64,000 nt of DNA from contig NZ_VEIO01000002.1 of NCBI RefSeq assembly GCF_007680605.1, forward strand, positions 1 to 64,000, in the 5' to 3' direction. The position numbers were made by a program, and so were the translations under genes. Shown in pieces: positions 32,255 to 42,541 of the stretch (positions within the stretch are counted from its first letter, which is position 1; every line of letters begins with the position of its first letter). Source of the stretch: Paenibacillus xylanexedens. GTDB lineage: Bacteria; Bacillota; Bacilli; Paenibacillales; Paenibacillaceae. The notes below the pieces were generated by a model, which saw nothing but the letters and a program-made list of their open reading frames with translations, was not told the DNA's origin and searched no databases.

Positions 32255-34561
32255 ATGAGTAGAAAGAAATTAGTGGTTATCGGCAATGGCATGGCTGGAG
32301 TGAAATGTGTAGAAGAGATTAATAACCTGGAGCCGGATATGTATGAGATTGTGATCTACGGGACGGAACCTCGCCCCAATTACAATCGAATTATGTTATC
32401 CAAAGTACTCCAAGGTGAGCATTCCATACAAGACATTATCATCAACGACTGGACCTGGTATGCGGAGCGTAATATCCGGCTGTGCACAGGCGAGACAGTT
32501 CAGCGGATTGACCCTCGTACGAAATTCATTGAGACGGAAACTGGCAAAAAGGAAACATATGACATATTGATCCTTGCGACAGGATCTTCTCCGTTTATTC
32601 CGCCAATCCCGGGCATCGATAAGGAGCGTGTAATGTCTTTTCGGTCCATTGATGACTGTACTCGCATGTCGGATTACTCCAAAGAATACCGCAAAGCGGC
32701 TGTCATCGGTGGCGGATTGCTTGGGCTGGAGGCTGCAAGGGGACTGTTGCATCTGGGGATGGAGGCGGTGGTGGTCCACAATGCACCGTATATTATGAAT
32801 CGACAACTGGATTACCAAGCTGCAGCGATGCTTCAACGTGAGCTTGAAGATCAGGGCATGTCCTTTCTTTTGAATAAAAATACGCAAAAAGTTACCGGAC
32901 GTTCACAAGCGCAGGGACTGCTTTTCACAGATGGAACCAAACTGGAGGCGCAACTGGTCATTGTCGCTGTCGGAATTCGACCGAATGTGGATTTGGCCAG
33001 GAGAAGCGGCATTGCTACACATCGTGCTGTTGTGGTTGACGATCATATGCGTACCAGCGTACCTGATATATATGCCGTGGGAGAATGTGCAGAGCATCGG
33101 GGGATCAGTTATGGTCTGGTAGCACCGCTGTATGAGCAGGGAAAGGTGCTGGCGCGCACATTGTGCGGACAGGAGGTGCCGGGGTATACAGGTTCTGTTC
33201 CTTATTCTCAGTTGAAAGTATCGGGGGTAGATGTTTTCTCGGCAGGAGAAATCAGCGGTGACCGAATGCAAACAGCGATTCAGCACTTGGATGGCATTCA
33301 GGGCACGTATAAAAAAGTGCTGATGCAAGCTGGCAAGGTTAGAGGTGCCATTTTGTTTGGCAACACGGTTGAGGGCACGGCCCTCCTTGGTCTGGTACAA
33401 CGTGGAGCCGATGTAGCTGAGCTTGCCTCCAAGGAAGATGCGCCAGATCCTGCAGTAGCAGCAGCTGTTGCTCTTCCAAGCCAGGAAACGGTCTGCGCTT
33501 GCAACAATGTAACCAAAGCAACGATCTTAAAAGCCATTCAGGAGCAAGGGTTGGAAACGGAAGAACAAGTGAAGCAACAAACCAAAGCTTCAGGTTCATG
33601 CGGTGGTTGCAAACCTATGGTAGGCGCTCTGCTGAAACACGCTAAACGTCTGGAACTTGATGGAGGTGTTAGCACAAGTCCTGAATCAGGCGGTACGAAG
33701 GAGGAACCCGCCGCGCTCCCTGTATGTCACTGTACGGAGATGAGCCAAGCAGAGCTGAAGCATCGGGTGAGCGTTATCCTTGAGTCATATGAAAAAGAAG
33801 CAGACATTTCGAACGTTGGATCTGGAGTCATTCCGTTGGAAGACACACAGATCAATTCACTGTTGAAGGAGCTGAACTGGCATTCGGAACACGGGTGCCC
33901 GGCATGTCTTCCTGCAATTCGCTATTATGTTTGTGTATCAGGGTTCATGCAGTCCACCGCAGAAAATGATGTGATAACAGACCTGAAAACAGACCCTTAC
34001 GGACTGGAAGCGGAAGATTTACAAGGGAAACTTGCGCAGGAACATCATCAGATGGTTCGCATCTATTCGGAGCGAAATGTACCATCACTGGCTTCTAATA
34101 ATACTGCAAGCGATCTGGAGACGCGACTTCGTGCCGATTGGAAAACTGCAACGATGCCTTCCGAAGTGAACATCGCTATTGCCTGGGGTTCTCGATCCCC
34201 GTTGAATGTACTGGTTTCAGATTTAGGACTGCAGGCTTCTCCGGCTGGATGGGAGATTTACGTCGGAGGTCATGCCGGGCATCCGGTGAAGGAGGCCTCC
34301 CTGCTCGGGACAACTGAATCAGAGCAACAAGCGTTCTTTCTCGCATCGGCCTGTCTGCAATGGTATCGACAAACGGCTTGGTTTGATGAACCTTTATGGA
34401 TGTGGACTGAACGTCTGGGAGTGATGTCGATTCGGGAAACGCTTTTGAATACACAATTCCAGCGAGAACTTACGTTTAATCGCGCACAGGAGCGCGAGAA
34501 GGATGTTGAGCGTGGAACGGAGACCCTTTTTGAAAACCTCATTGCTCAGGTGAAAGCTTGA
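32255..34561 (+). CDS. nasB: Assimilatory nitrate reductase electron-transfer subunit
   Basis: This 768-residue flavoprotein has an N-terminal FAD/NAD(P)H oxidoreductase (GNGMAGVKCVEE near residue 9, VIGGGLLGLEAARGL near 150, AVGECAEH near 275). Two BFD-type [2Fe-2S] domains follow (CACNN...CGGC near 415-450, and CHC...CPAC near 492-550). The C-terminus resembles the NirB siroheme region (GWEIYVGGHAGH), but the paired siroheme cysteines (CPRNC-type) are replaced by AWGSRSP. It therefore passes electrons from NADH to NasC and cannot reduce nitrite itself. Length and layout match B. subtilis NasB (about 771 residues). Confidence 0.9.
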   Translation: MSRKKLVVIGNGMAGVKCVEEINNLEPDMYEIVIYGTEPRPNYNRIMLSKVLQGEHSIQDIIINDWTWYAERNIRLCTGETVQRIDPRTKFIETETGKKETYDILILATGSSPFIPPIPGIDKERVMSFRSIDDCTRMSDYSKEYRKAAVIGGGLLGLEAARGLLHLGMEAVVVHNAPYIMNRQLDYQAAAMLQRELEDQGMSFLLNKNTQKVTGRSQAQGLLFTDGTKLEAQLVIVAVGIRPNVDLARRSGIATHRAVVVDDHMRTSVPDIYAVGECAEHRGISYGLVAPLYEQGKVLARTLCGQEVPGYTGSVPYSQLKVSGVDVFSAGEISGDRMQTAIQHLDGIQGTYKKVLMQAGKVRGAILFGNTVEGTALLGLVQRGADVAELASKEDAPDPAVAAAVALPSQETVCACNNVTKATILKAIQEQGLETEEQVKQQTKASGSCGGCKPMVGALLKHAKRLELDGGVSTSPESGGTKEEPAALPVCHCTEMSQAELKHRVSVILESYEKEADISNVGSGVIPLEDTQINSLLKELNWHSEHGCPACLPAIRYYVCVSGFMQSTAENDVITDLKTDPYGLEAEDLQGKLAQEHHQMVRIYSERNVPSLASNNTASDLETRLRADWKTATMPSEVNIAIAWGSRSPLNVLVSDLGLQASPAGWEIYVGGHAGHPVKEASLLGTTESEQQAFFLASACLQWYRQTAWFDEPLWMWTERLGVMSIRETLLNTQFQRELTFNRAQEREKDVERGTETLFENLIAQVKA

Positions 34562-34596
34562 AGGCTTACAAGAATAACCCGGAAAGGCAGGAGAGC

Positions 34597-36729
34597 ATGA
34601 TGATGGACGCGGTAAATACAGACCAAGCGAAGTCGAGGTTATATGTAAAAGAGACCCAATGTCCTTATTGCAGTGTGCAATGCAAAATGTCCGTAGAAGA
34701 GCTTGCTGCTCCCGTTGCGGGTCAGAAAGTGGCGGAGTATACGGTTCAGGGCGTTCCTAATAAGGCTTCGCAGGGCCGCCTGTGCGTGAAAGGGATGAAT
34801 GCTCATCAGCAAGTGTTCAGTTCCGAGCGTCTGATGTATCCGCTCATTCGCCGTCAGGGAGAACTGACGCCGTGCTCATGGGATGAAGCAATGCAGACGA
34901 TTGCTGATCGGTTGCAACAGCTACAAACGACGTATGGTTCTGATACCGTAGGCGTATACGGCGGAGGATCGTTGACCAATGAAACCGCATATTTGCTTGG
35001 AAAATTTACCCGCGTAGCACTCGGCAGCAAGTACATCGACTATAACGGCCGCTTTTGCATGTCAGCAGCAGCTTCTGCCGGTAGCAAGGTTTTCGGAATG
35101 GATCGCGGATTAACGTTTCCGCTTTCGGACATCCCTAAAGCAGCATGTATCATACTGGCAGGAACGAATGTAGCTGAGTGTCAGCCAACGCTCTTACCGT
35201 ATTTTAATGAAGCGAAGGAAAATGGAACGTTTATTATCGTGATTGATCCTCGCAAGACAGCAACGGCAGCCATTGCTGATCTTCACCTCCAAGTGAAACC
35301 GGGTAAGGATGCACTGCTGGCCGATGCGATGCTGAAGGTAATTATGGATGCGGGCTTAGCTGATTCCAGCTTTGTTCAGAAACGTACGACCGGATATGAA
35401 CAGCTTGTGCAGGAGATGGAAAGTCTCAATCTTGAGCAGGCCGCAAAAGCATGTGGGGTCGAACTGGACTTGATCCGTCAGGCGGCAATGGCTTATGGCG
35501 AGGCACATACTGGCATGATTATGACGGCACGCGGGGTGGAGCAACAGACGGACGGACACATGGCTGTAAGGCATTTTCTGAATATGGTGCTGGCAACCGG
35601 AAAGATCGGCAGAACGGGTTGCGGATATGGGGCAATTACCGGACAAGGAAATGGACAGGGGGGACGGGAGCACGGACAGAAAGCCGACCAGCTTCCAGGG
35701 TACCGTTCCATTGAAAATGAGGAAGACCGTGCATATATAGCATCTGTCTGGGGGGTAGACCCCGCTCTTTTGCCAGGCAAAGGTGTATCGGCTTATGAAA
35801 TGATGGAACGTATCTATGAGCAGGACATTCGCGCATTGCTTGTAATGGGTTCTAATCCGATCGTTTCGAATCCGAATGTAAGCTTGGTAGAGGAAGGTCT
35901 GCGAAAGCTTGATTTTCTCGTCGTAGCCGATATGTTTCTGTCTGAAACGGCCAGATTGGCCGATCTTGTACTGCCCGTAACCGCTTATATGGAGAATGAA
36001 GGCACACTCACGAATCTCGAAGGGCGTGTTCTCCTGCGGGAACAAGGAAGGTCTGCACCGGGAGAAACGTTAGACGATTGGGACATTTTGTGCCGCATTG
36101 CCGAGAAGCTGGGCAAAGGTCCGTTGTTCCAATATGCGAAGGCTGAGGATATCTTTAATGAATTGCGAATTGCGAGTCGTGGCGGGGTGGCGGATTATTA
36201 TGGAATCACTTATGAACGGCTGCGAAATGAACAAGGAGTGTACTGGCCCTGTCCTTCTGTAGAAGAGCAGGGCGAGGGAATGTTGTTTCATGAACGATTT
36301 GCCCATGTCGACGGAAAAGCTACGTTTACTCCGGGAGCCAGTCAAGGGTGGGATGATGTTTCGGAAGATTTTCCCTTGATTCTAACGAATGGGCGTATTC
36401 TCGCTCATTATCTAACAGGTGTGCAAACACGCAGAAGTCCAGCCCTTGCTGCTCGTGAGTTAGAGAACTTTGTGGAACTGCACCCGTCAACGGCAACTCG
36501 CCATCGCATCCGTGACGGAGAGTGGGTAGAGGTTCAGTCGGCCTACGGAAGCTTCACGGTCCGTTCGCGAATCAAGGCTTCCATCCGCGAGGATACGCTG
36601 TTTGTGCCCATGCACTGGGGTGGAATCCAAAATGTGAACCGGGCGACGAGGCCTGATCTGGATCCCTTCTGCCGGATGCCTGGATTTAAGACAGCGGCCG
36701 TGAAAATTCAGCCGTTACGACTGGTCTAA
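34597..36729 (+). CDS. nasC: Assimilatory nitrate reductase catalytic subunit (molybdopterin)
   Basis: This protein of about 710 residues reduces nitrate to nitrite. The N-terminal [4Fe-4S] motif CPYCSVQCKM...GRLCVKG is followed by bis-MGD oxidoreductase motifs: DYNGRFCMSAAASA, GTNVAECQP, GQGNGQGGREHG, VMGSNPIVSNPN, MENEGTLTNLEGRV and LTNGRILAHYLTG. NasB probably supplies the electrons. The start at 34597 follows GGAGAG; a TTG at 34558 overlapping the nasB stop is also possible. In B. subtilis nasDEF (nitrite reductase) follows; here it does not, so nitrite reductase must be encoded elsewhere. Confidence 0.92.
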   Translation: MMMDAVNTDQAKSRLYVKETQCPYCSVQCKMSVEELAAPVAGQKVAEYTVQGVPNKASQGRLCVKGMNAHQQVFSSERLMYPLIRRQGELTPCSWDEAMQTIADRLQQLQTTYGSDTVGVYGGGSLTNETAYLLGKFTRVALGSKYIDYNGRFCMSAAASAGSKVFGMDRGLTFPLSDIPKAACIILAGTNVAECQPTLLPYFNEAKENGTFIIVIDPRKTATAAIADLHLQVKPGKDALLADAMLKVIMDAGLADSSFVQKRTTGYEQLVQEMESLNLEQAAKACGVELDLIRQAAMAYGEAHTGMIMTARGVEQQTDGHMAVRHFLNMVLATGKIGRTGCGYGAITGQGNGQGGREHGQKADQLPGYRSIENEEDRAYIASVWGVDPALLPGKGVSAYEMMERIYEQDIRALLVMGSNPIVSNPNVSLVEEGLRKLDFLVVADMFLSETARLADLVLPVTAYMENEGTLTNLEGRVLLREQGRSAPGETLDDWDILCRIAEKLGKGPLFQYAKAEDIFNELRIASRGGVADYYGITYERLRNEQGVYWPCPSVEEQGEGMLFHERFAHVDGKATFTPGASQGWDDVSEDFPLILTNGRILAHYLTGVQTRRSPALAARELENFVELHPSTATRHRIRDGEWVEVQSAYGSFTVRSRIKASIREDTLFVPMHWGGIQNVNRATRPDLDPFCRMPGFKTAAVKIQPLRLV

Positions 36730-36763
36730 CCATTTAATCAATGCATTGTTCCAAAAATAAATT

Positions 36764-36810
36764 GCTGCCCATCTCATGAGGTTTCGCGGGATGGAGCGGC
36801 TTTTTGCGTT
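36764..36810 (+). terminator. Probable terminator after nasC
   Basis: GCTGCCCATC pairs imperfectly with GATGGAGCGGC, followed by TTTTTGCGTTTT. It begins about 35 bases after the nasC stop. The rest of the gap up to 37068 is AT-rich, with possible promoter words before the 139-residue gene but no clear site. Confidence 0.55.
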
Positions 36811-37068
36811 TTATGTGCAACCGGGCTTTAGTGGGTTTCAACACACGCCCTAGTTCGTTGGTTCGATGGAAACATGAATATTGGCCCATGAAAGAGGTGA
36901 GCAATTTCGTTATGATGTTCATTAGGGGTACATATGTGCGTATTTGTTCTGTTTTGCAAGATGCCATTACAGGGTATTAACTGTTGATGAATAAGGAATC
37001 TATATATTTGTAATAAAATGGTTTTTTGAATTGATTTTGATTGAATTCATGAAAGGAGGAATGCGGCG

Positions 37069-37488
37069 TTGAATGTATGGATTACAGTGAAAAGTCTGGG
37101 CAAACGCAAACCGGCTCTTGCGAAACAAGCCGCTGAACTTCCGGAAACAACAAGCACGCTTCGGCTGCTTATCGAGAACATGGTTGGACAACAGGTGCAA
37201 GCTTTTCGAGAGAGAAAGGACGCAGCGGGGATGCTTGCTTATCTGATGCCCCAAGACATCGACGCGCGGGGTGCTGCGGGAAAAGTGGGTTTTGGCACAA
37301 TACATGGCGAGGGCGTTCCCGATCTTGGGGAAGCGAAGGAAGCCGCGATACTTGCTTATGAGGACGGGCTGTACAAAGTATTTCTGAATGATGAAGAATT
37401 GGAAGATTTGGATCAGCCACTGAACATAGAGGATGGAGCTCATGTGACCTTTATCCGCTTCACGATGCTAGCCGGACGTCTGTGGTAA
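37069..37488 (+). CDS. 139-residue protein, possible ubiquitin-like beta-grasp fold
   Basis: No family is recognised with certainty. The TTG start has GAAAGGAGG nine bases upstream; the ATG at 37061 is out of frame. The first 45 residues read like beta-hairpin plus helix (VWITVKSLGKRKPALAKQAA, then TLRLLIENMV). The last 38 (VFLNDEELEDLDQPLNIED, then GAHVTFIRF) follow the order of the last strands of ubiquitin or ThiS-like proteins (IFAGKQLEDGRTL...). A 50-residue insertion separates the two. It lies 36 bases before the giant DUF4132 gene and is certainly in its operon. The fold is an inference from pattern only. Confidence 0.7.
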   Translation: MNVWITVKSLGKRKPALAKQAAELPETTSTLRLLIENMVGQQVQAFRERKDAAGMLAYLMPQDIDARGAAGKVGFGTIHGEGVPDLGEAKEAAILAYEDGLYKVFLNDEELEDLDQPLNIEDGAHVTFIRFTMLAGRLW

Positions 37489-37524
37489 GGAGAGCAGAAG
37501 TAGTATGACAAGGAGGAGAACAGG

Positions 37525-40500
37525 ATGAATCAGGAAGTTCAGGTAGAGGCGTATATTGAGGGATTACAGGAGAAAGCAGCTACGCTTACAGGGGCAAAGC
37601 TGGAAGTAGCGAAATATGTAATAACATTGGCAGAATCAACATACTTGCGTGGGGATGAAGAGGACTATTTTAATATAGAAAGACAGCTTGTCAACATTGC
37701 GTTGGAAACGCAGCAGCCATTATTCCAGCCGATCCTTGAGGTGCTTGAGCACCTGGCCTCTGAAGCGTTTGTTTCCAAATTCCGCTATATTGCTGAAGGA
37801 GCTACGCTGTATCCATATAGTACAAGCTATGAACGCAGACCTTTCCGGACCTCCGATCCAAGACAACATGTCGTTCATGTGATGCGCAAGTTGCTTGGTT
37901 TATTTCGGATGGAGGCCAGAGGGGTTAGTTTGAACGAGTATTTAACCGTTCGCGAGCCAAACATGCTTCATCAGCATGAGTTCCGTTCGGTATTGCCCGA
38001 CTGTATCGCTTATGAACTGGATCATTCGAACATAGAAGTCAAGCAGGCACTGCACGATATTATTTATGGGGATAACCAGACTGCATTGCTGACGGGCGAA
38101 ATGATCAAGGGTATCTTTATGAGTGAACAGGCCGAAGCCTATCACATGGTGGGTGAACTCCTGGTTGCAGCCAGACTGCAGGAAGGACTTCGTCAGAGCA
38201 TTGTGGAACGAATGGACGAAGGCACGTTAGAAGCGTATATTTACATATTAAAAATCATTCTGGACAACAATCTGATTCGCTTCAGCTCTGTCGTCAGAGC
38301 ATTGGGCGTGTGGACAGGGATCGGGATCGAAGCGGCCAACCAGCGTGTGGCGACACAATTGCTTGAACAGGTCTACGAAGCGCTAGTACATGAGGATATT
38401 CGTGAGTCGTGGAGACAGGAGAAAAATGCCAACAAGCTGTACATCAGTCTGTGGGCAACGGCGGTCATTGAAGAGAATGACTTGCAGCCTAAGGTTACAG
38501 AGATCATGGAACAGGGTGAGATGTACCAGAAGATTGTAGCCCAGTACGTTCTGGCCAACAGCCAGTACCTGGGGCTTCGTCTTGCTATGGCGCGTAATCA
38601 TCTGGGTGTACAGCAACCGGAATTGATTCACTGGGTTGTGAAAAATTATACGGCGGCGTATTCGCACAATTGGAGCTTTGAAGAGGGAGAACACCAACGC
38701 AGTGTCTATGTGCCTCGCTGGGATGTGCTTGAAGATAAACAGGCACGGCGCCATGATTTTGATCAATTCAAACAGATGCTGGATTTCATTCCTAAGGGCG
38801 GTGCAGGCGGGTCTTCAGGTGTGCTGGATTTTGTGAACTATCAGATCGATAGTGATGACGTCATCAAAAAAATGTTGTATTTGGCTGCTTATGATATGGA
38901 TGCGGACTGGATTGCTGAGATTATTGCTCTCAAGGATCGATTAAGCCCCGAAATGCGCGGAGAGCTTCTGTCGCAGTTTGTGCAAGAGCCTGATAACGAG
39001 GTGCAGCGCCAGTTTGTGTTTGAAAGTTTGTCTGACAAAAGCATGAGTAACCGTGAAAGTGCATTGCAAAAGGTGAAACGACTCTCGCTAACTGGCGATG
39101 AGTTGCAGCAGATGGAAGTACTGTTGAGGCTCAAAACGGGATCACTCCGGCAAAAGGTAATTCAAGTTCTGCTGTTGCAGCCTGTTGAAAATTTGAAGGA
39201 TTCAGTTCAGCGATTACTGAGAACGAAGAATGAGCTACAGCGTCTGGGTGTGCTTGAATTGCTAACCGAGATTAAGACGGATGCAACACGGACTGAGCAG
39301 CTGGAACAGCTCAAGCCATTCGCAGAAGAACTAGAGAAGCCTACAGCCAAGGAACAGAAGCTGCTCGACAAACTGCTGGATGAAGGAAGTCGTTACACGG
39401 CCTCCAACGGATATGGTTTATTTGACCCGAATCAACGGCAGCCGCTGTTGGATGAAAAACGTGACCTTTCTGGCAACAAACCGAAGGATATATTTAATGG
39501 TTCACTGGATAAGATCAGTACTTTCCTGAAAGGATTAAATGAACTGGTTCATGAGCACAGGGATCATGAATATGTGGTGGAGTACTATGCAGGTTACAAA
39601 GATACTCTCTTAGTTGGAACCAGCCTTCGTTCCAAGGTTCCTTATGGCGATCGGTCGAAAATGAAACAACTGGATCAGTTTCCGCTGGAAGAAGTGTGGA
39701 AGCAGTATTTCGAGCAAAACGGTCTAACGAGTATTGAACTGTTACAGCTATATGTCGAACTGCAGTTAGGCAAGCTGAACGGCACCTTGGATGAACATTA
39801 CTCCTTTTATCGAGAGCAGTATGATTACGACCAATTAAGGAAGATGCCATTACTAGAGGGTTGGCGCAAAACATTTGCCGAACAGACCTACCCATTGAAT
39901 GAGATGGTGAAGCTGCACGAGATGATGGGCACACTGCCATATAAGGACCAGGTTCATACATTGATCTCAGCTGCATTTCTGGATAGTGATTCAGCTGAAA
40001 TCTTTGAGACTGCAGAGAAGACGTGGGCTTCCATTATTTTAAGTATGCCTGGAGAGCAGATGGAGAAGGAAATGGGGATGCTTCAGATTCTGACAGACCC
40101 GTGGAAATATATCGTCCGGAATGCCGTGTATAACGATGCGAGCTTTAAGCGATACTTCCAGACAGCTTATCAATTCTCTCATCTGGTAGAGCCTTACCAT
40201 CCGTTGTCTCTCCTGTCACTCGATGATTTCCTGCGAGCCTATCAATTAGAGCTGATTGACGATCAGGAGATTTACCGTCAGCTGTTGGTCGGACAGTCAC
40301 GTTATTTGTTCATCCGTGACATGACCTCGGCGCGTACAGAGCGGATCAAAGATGATCCGAAGCTGATTCATCTGCGAGATACGGTGGTCAATCGCATTCT
40401 GGAGATTGAACTGACCCGGGGAGAACTATCCACTGAAGTGAGTAATCTGGCTATGAAACTGGAACGCATTGAGGGCATGGAACATTGGGTGCATCTGGTT

Positions 40501-42498
40501 GCGGCCATGGATCAGGATACGTTTGTTCGTGGGTATATTTATAGTTATGGTGAAGGGAATACAACGCGTAAAGAAATGTTCAGTTATCTGATTAAGCACT
40601 GTCATCCACGGACTGGGGAAGATGAGCAGCTGCTGGCAGAATTGTTGCAGAAGTATCCGGTTAAGGAGAAAAAGCTGCTGGAGGCCGCCATGTATGCACC
40701 GCAATGGATGGAACTTGTGGCGAAACATCTAGGCTGGAAAGGACTCCGCAGTGCGGCTTGGTATTTCCATGCTCACATCAATGAACAATTCAGTGCGGAG
40801 AAGGAAACAATTGTTGCGCATTATTCTCCAATTACCCCGCAGGACTTTAATGATGGGGCCTTCGATATCGCCTGGTTTGAAGAGGCTTATGCTGAGGTTG
40901 GAGAAGAGCGATTCAACCTGTTATACGATTGTGCCAAATATATCTCTGGCGGAGCCAACCATCGCAGATCACAATTGTTCGCGGATGCTGCGCTTGGCAA
41001 ACTCAGTCTGAAGGACATGCATGATTCGGTCGCTGACAAGCGTAACAAGGATCATTTATTGACCTACAGTCTGATTCCGCTGGCAGAGGAACGGGATCGG
41101 GATGTAAGAGAGCGTTACGACTTTATCCAGAAGTTCCAGTTGCAGAGCAAGCAGTTCGGGGCACAGCGGCGCGCGAGTGAAGGGTTGGCTTCCCAGATTG
41201 CACTGGGTAACCTTGCACGAAACGCGGGTTATGTTGATGTAACACGTCTCATGTGGGATATGGAAGCGCGTAAGCTGGATGAGGTGAAATCGTATTTCGA
41301 ACCGTATGCACTGGACGACGATACGACGGCTCAACTCGTCATTGATGAGGAGGGGCAGTCTGATCTCGTCATTGTCAGCAAAGGCAAAGTGCTGAAGTCG
41401 GTTCCGGCTCGTCTCAAAAAGGACGGATACATTGCACAGTTAAAGGAGTTGAAGTCCGATCTGACCGATCAGTATCGACGCGCTAGACAGGAACTGGAGC
41501 GTTCCATGATAGCAGGCACGACCTTTGCTCGTCAGGAGATCGCGAGTCTGATGCTCAATCCGGTTATTCATCCGCTACTCAGGACGTTGATCTTCAAATC
41601 AGGTGAACAGCTTGGAAGATTTGATGTTGCCTCCGGTGGATTGCTTGCTCCAGGCACAGAGGGAGTTACTTATGCCTTGAAGGAAGAGGATCAATTGCTG
41701 ATTGCGCATCCGCTGCATTTGTATGAGAGCGGCAAGTGGAGTGAATTCCAGCGTGATCTGTTTGTTCGTCAGGAACGTCAGCCGTTTAAACAAGTGTTCC
41801 GCGAACTGTATCTGCCAAATGAAGATGAGCTTGCTCAAGGTATGGTTTCTCGCCGCTATGCAGGTTATCAGATTCAGCCGAATAAAACGGTAAGTTTGTT
41901 GAAAAGCCGTCAGTGGACGGTAAGTTATGAAGAGGGATTGCAAAAGGTGAGTTATGAGCATAACTTGATCGCTAACCTCTATGCAATGGCGGACTGGTTC
42001 TCTCCAGCAGATACGGAAGCACCTACGCTGGAGACCGTTCAATTCTATGATCGTCGCACGTATAAACCTGTAGAACTGAAGGATGTACCGCAGGTGTTCT
42101 TCTCTGAGGTCATGCGTGACATTGATCTCGTGGTTAGCATCGCACATGTGGGCGGTGTGGACCCAGAGGCAAGTCTGACGACCATAGAGATGCGACATGT
42201 CATTGTGAGTGAGTCTTTGCGTTTGCTCAAGATGGATAATGTGCGTTTGGACGGCAATTATGCACGAATCGATGGTGAACTGGGTGAATATGCCGTTCAT
42301 TTGGGAAGCGGCAATGTCTTCAGGCAAGCCACTGGTGCAATGTATATCGTGCCTGTGCATAGCCAGCATCGCGGACGAATCTTCCTGCCGTTCCTGGATG
42401 AAGATCCAAGAACTGCCGAGATTCTGTCCAAGATCGTACTGCTCGCTGAGGACAAGAAAATTAAAGATCCGCAGATTCTTGCACAGCTTCAGAATTAA
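37525..42498 (+). CDS. Giant DUF4132-family protein (1657 residues)
   Basis: This very large soluble protein is helix-rich, with repeated leucine-heavy helices in the first 600 residues (for example EMEVLLRLKTGSLRQKVIQV, VLELLTEIKTD) that resemble HEAT-like arrays. The C-terminal ~500 residues look like the DUF4132 region of MolR-like proteins (RTLIFKSGEQLGRF, FRELYLPNEDELA, VFFSEVMRDIDLVVS, YAVHLGSGNVF). No signal peptide, membrane helix or ATPase motif was seen. GGAGGAG precedes the ATG. Function is unknown. Its only operon partner is the 139-residue protein upstream. Confidence 0.85.
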   Translation: MNQEVQVEAYIEGLQEKAATLTGAKLEVAKYVITLAESTYLRGDEEDYFNIERQLVNIALETQQPLFQPILEVLEHLASEAFVSKFRYIAEGATLYPYSTSYERRPFRTSDPRQHVVHVMRKLLGLFRMEARGVSLNEYLTVREPNMLHQHEFRSVLPDCIAYELDHSNIEVKQALHDIIYGDNQTALLTGEMIKGIFMSEQAEAYHMVGELLVAARLQEGLRQSIVERMDEGTLEAYIYILKIILDNNLIRFSSVVRALGVWTGIGIEAANQRVATQLLEQVYEALVHEDIRESWRQEKNANKLYISLWATAVIEENDLQPKVTEIMEQGEMYQKIVAQYVLANSQYLGLRLAMARNHLGVQQPELIHWVVKNYTAAYSHNWSFEEGEHQRSVYVPRWDVLEDKQARRHDFDQFKQMLDFIPKGGAGGSSGVLDFVNYQIDSDDVIKKMLYLAAYDMDADWIAEIIALKDRLSPEMRGELLSQFVQEPDNEVQRQFVFESLSDKSMSNRESALQKVKRLSLTGDELQQMEVLLRLKTGSLRQKVIQVLLLQPVENLKDSVQRLLRTKNELQRLGVLELLTEIKTDATRTEQLEQLKPFAEELEKPTAKEQKLLDKLLDEGSRYTASNGYGLFDPNQRQPLLDEKRDLSGNKPKDIFNGSLDKISTFLKGLNELVHEHRDHEYVVEYYAGYKDTLLVGTSLRSKVPYGDRSKMKQLDQFPLEEVWKQYFEQNGLTSIELLQLYVELQLGKLNGTLDEHYSFYREQYDYDQLRKMPLLEGWRKTFAEQTYPLNEMVKLHEMMGTLPYKDQVHTLISAAFLDSDSAEIFETAEKTWASIILSMPGEQMEKEMGMLQILTDPWKYIVRNAVYNDASFKRYFQTAYQFSHLVEPYHPLSLLSLDDFLRAYQLELIDDQEIYRQLLVGQSRYLFIRDMTSARTERIKDDPKLIHLRDTVVNRILEIELTRGELSTEVSNLAMKLERIEGMEHWVHLVAAMDQDTFVRGYIYSYGEGNTTRKEMFSYLIKHCHPRTGEDEQLLAELLQKYPVKEKKLLEAAMYAPQWMELVAKHLGWKGLRSAAWYFHAHINEQFSAEKETIVAHYSPITPQDFNDGAFDIAWFEEAYAEVGEERFNLLYDCAKYISGGANHRRSQLFADAALGKLSLKDMHDSVADKRNKDHLLTYSLIPLAEERDRDVRERYDFIQKFQLQSKQFGAQRRASEGLASQIALGNLARNAGYVDVTRLMWDMEARKLDEVKSYFEPYALDDDTTAQLVIDEEGQSDLVIVSKGKVLKSVPARLKKDGYIAQLKELKSDLTDQYRRARQELERSMIAGTTFARQEIASLMLNPVIHPLLRTLIFKSGEQLGRFDVASGGLLAPGTEGVTYALKEEDQLLIAHPLHLYESGKWSEFQRDLFVRQERQPFKQVFRELYLPNEDELAQGMVSRRYAGYQIQPNKTVSLLKSRQWTVSYEEGLQKVSYEHNLIANLYAMADWFSPADTEAPTLETVQFYDRRTYKPVELKDVPQVFFSEVMRDIDLVVSIAHVGGVDPEASLTTIEMRHVIVSESLRLLKMDNVRLDGNYARIDGELGEYAVHLGSGNVFRQATGAMYIVPVHSQHRGRIFLPFLDEDPRTAEILSKIVLLAEDKKIKDPQILAQLQN

Positions 42499-42541
42499 AG
42501 ATAAAAGGTAGAGGTGCAGCATTAGTGCGCCTGAATGAATT

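Noticed and set aside
32255-34561. Nitrite reductase large subunit (NirB/NasD)
   Set aside because: The FAD and BFD domains fit, but the cysteines that bind siroheme and the 4Fe-4S cluster are absent and nasC follows, so NasB is the better call.
41599-42522. 307-residue minus-strand frame inside the DUF4132 gene
   Set aside because: Low-complexity shadow of the giant coding frame, without a start signal or recognisable motif.
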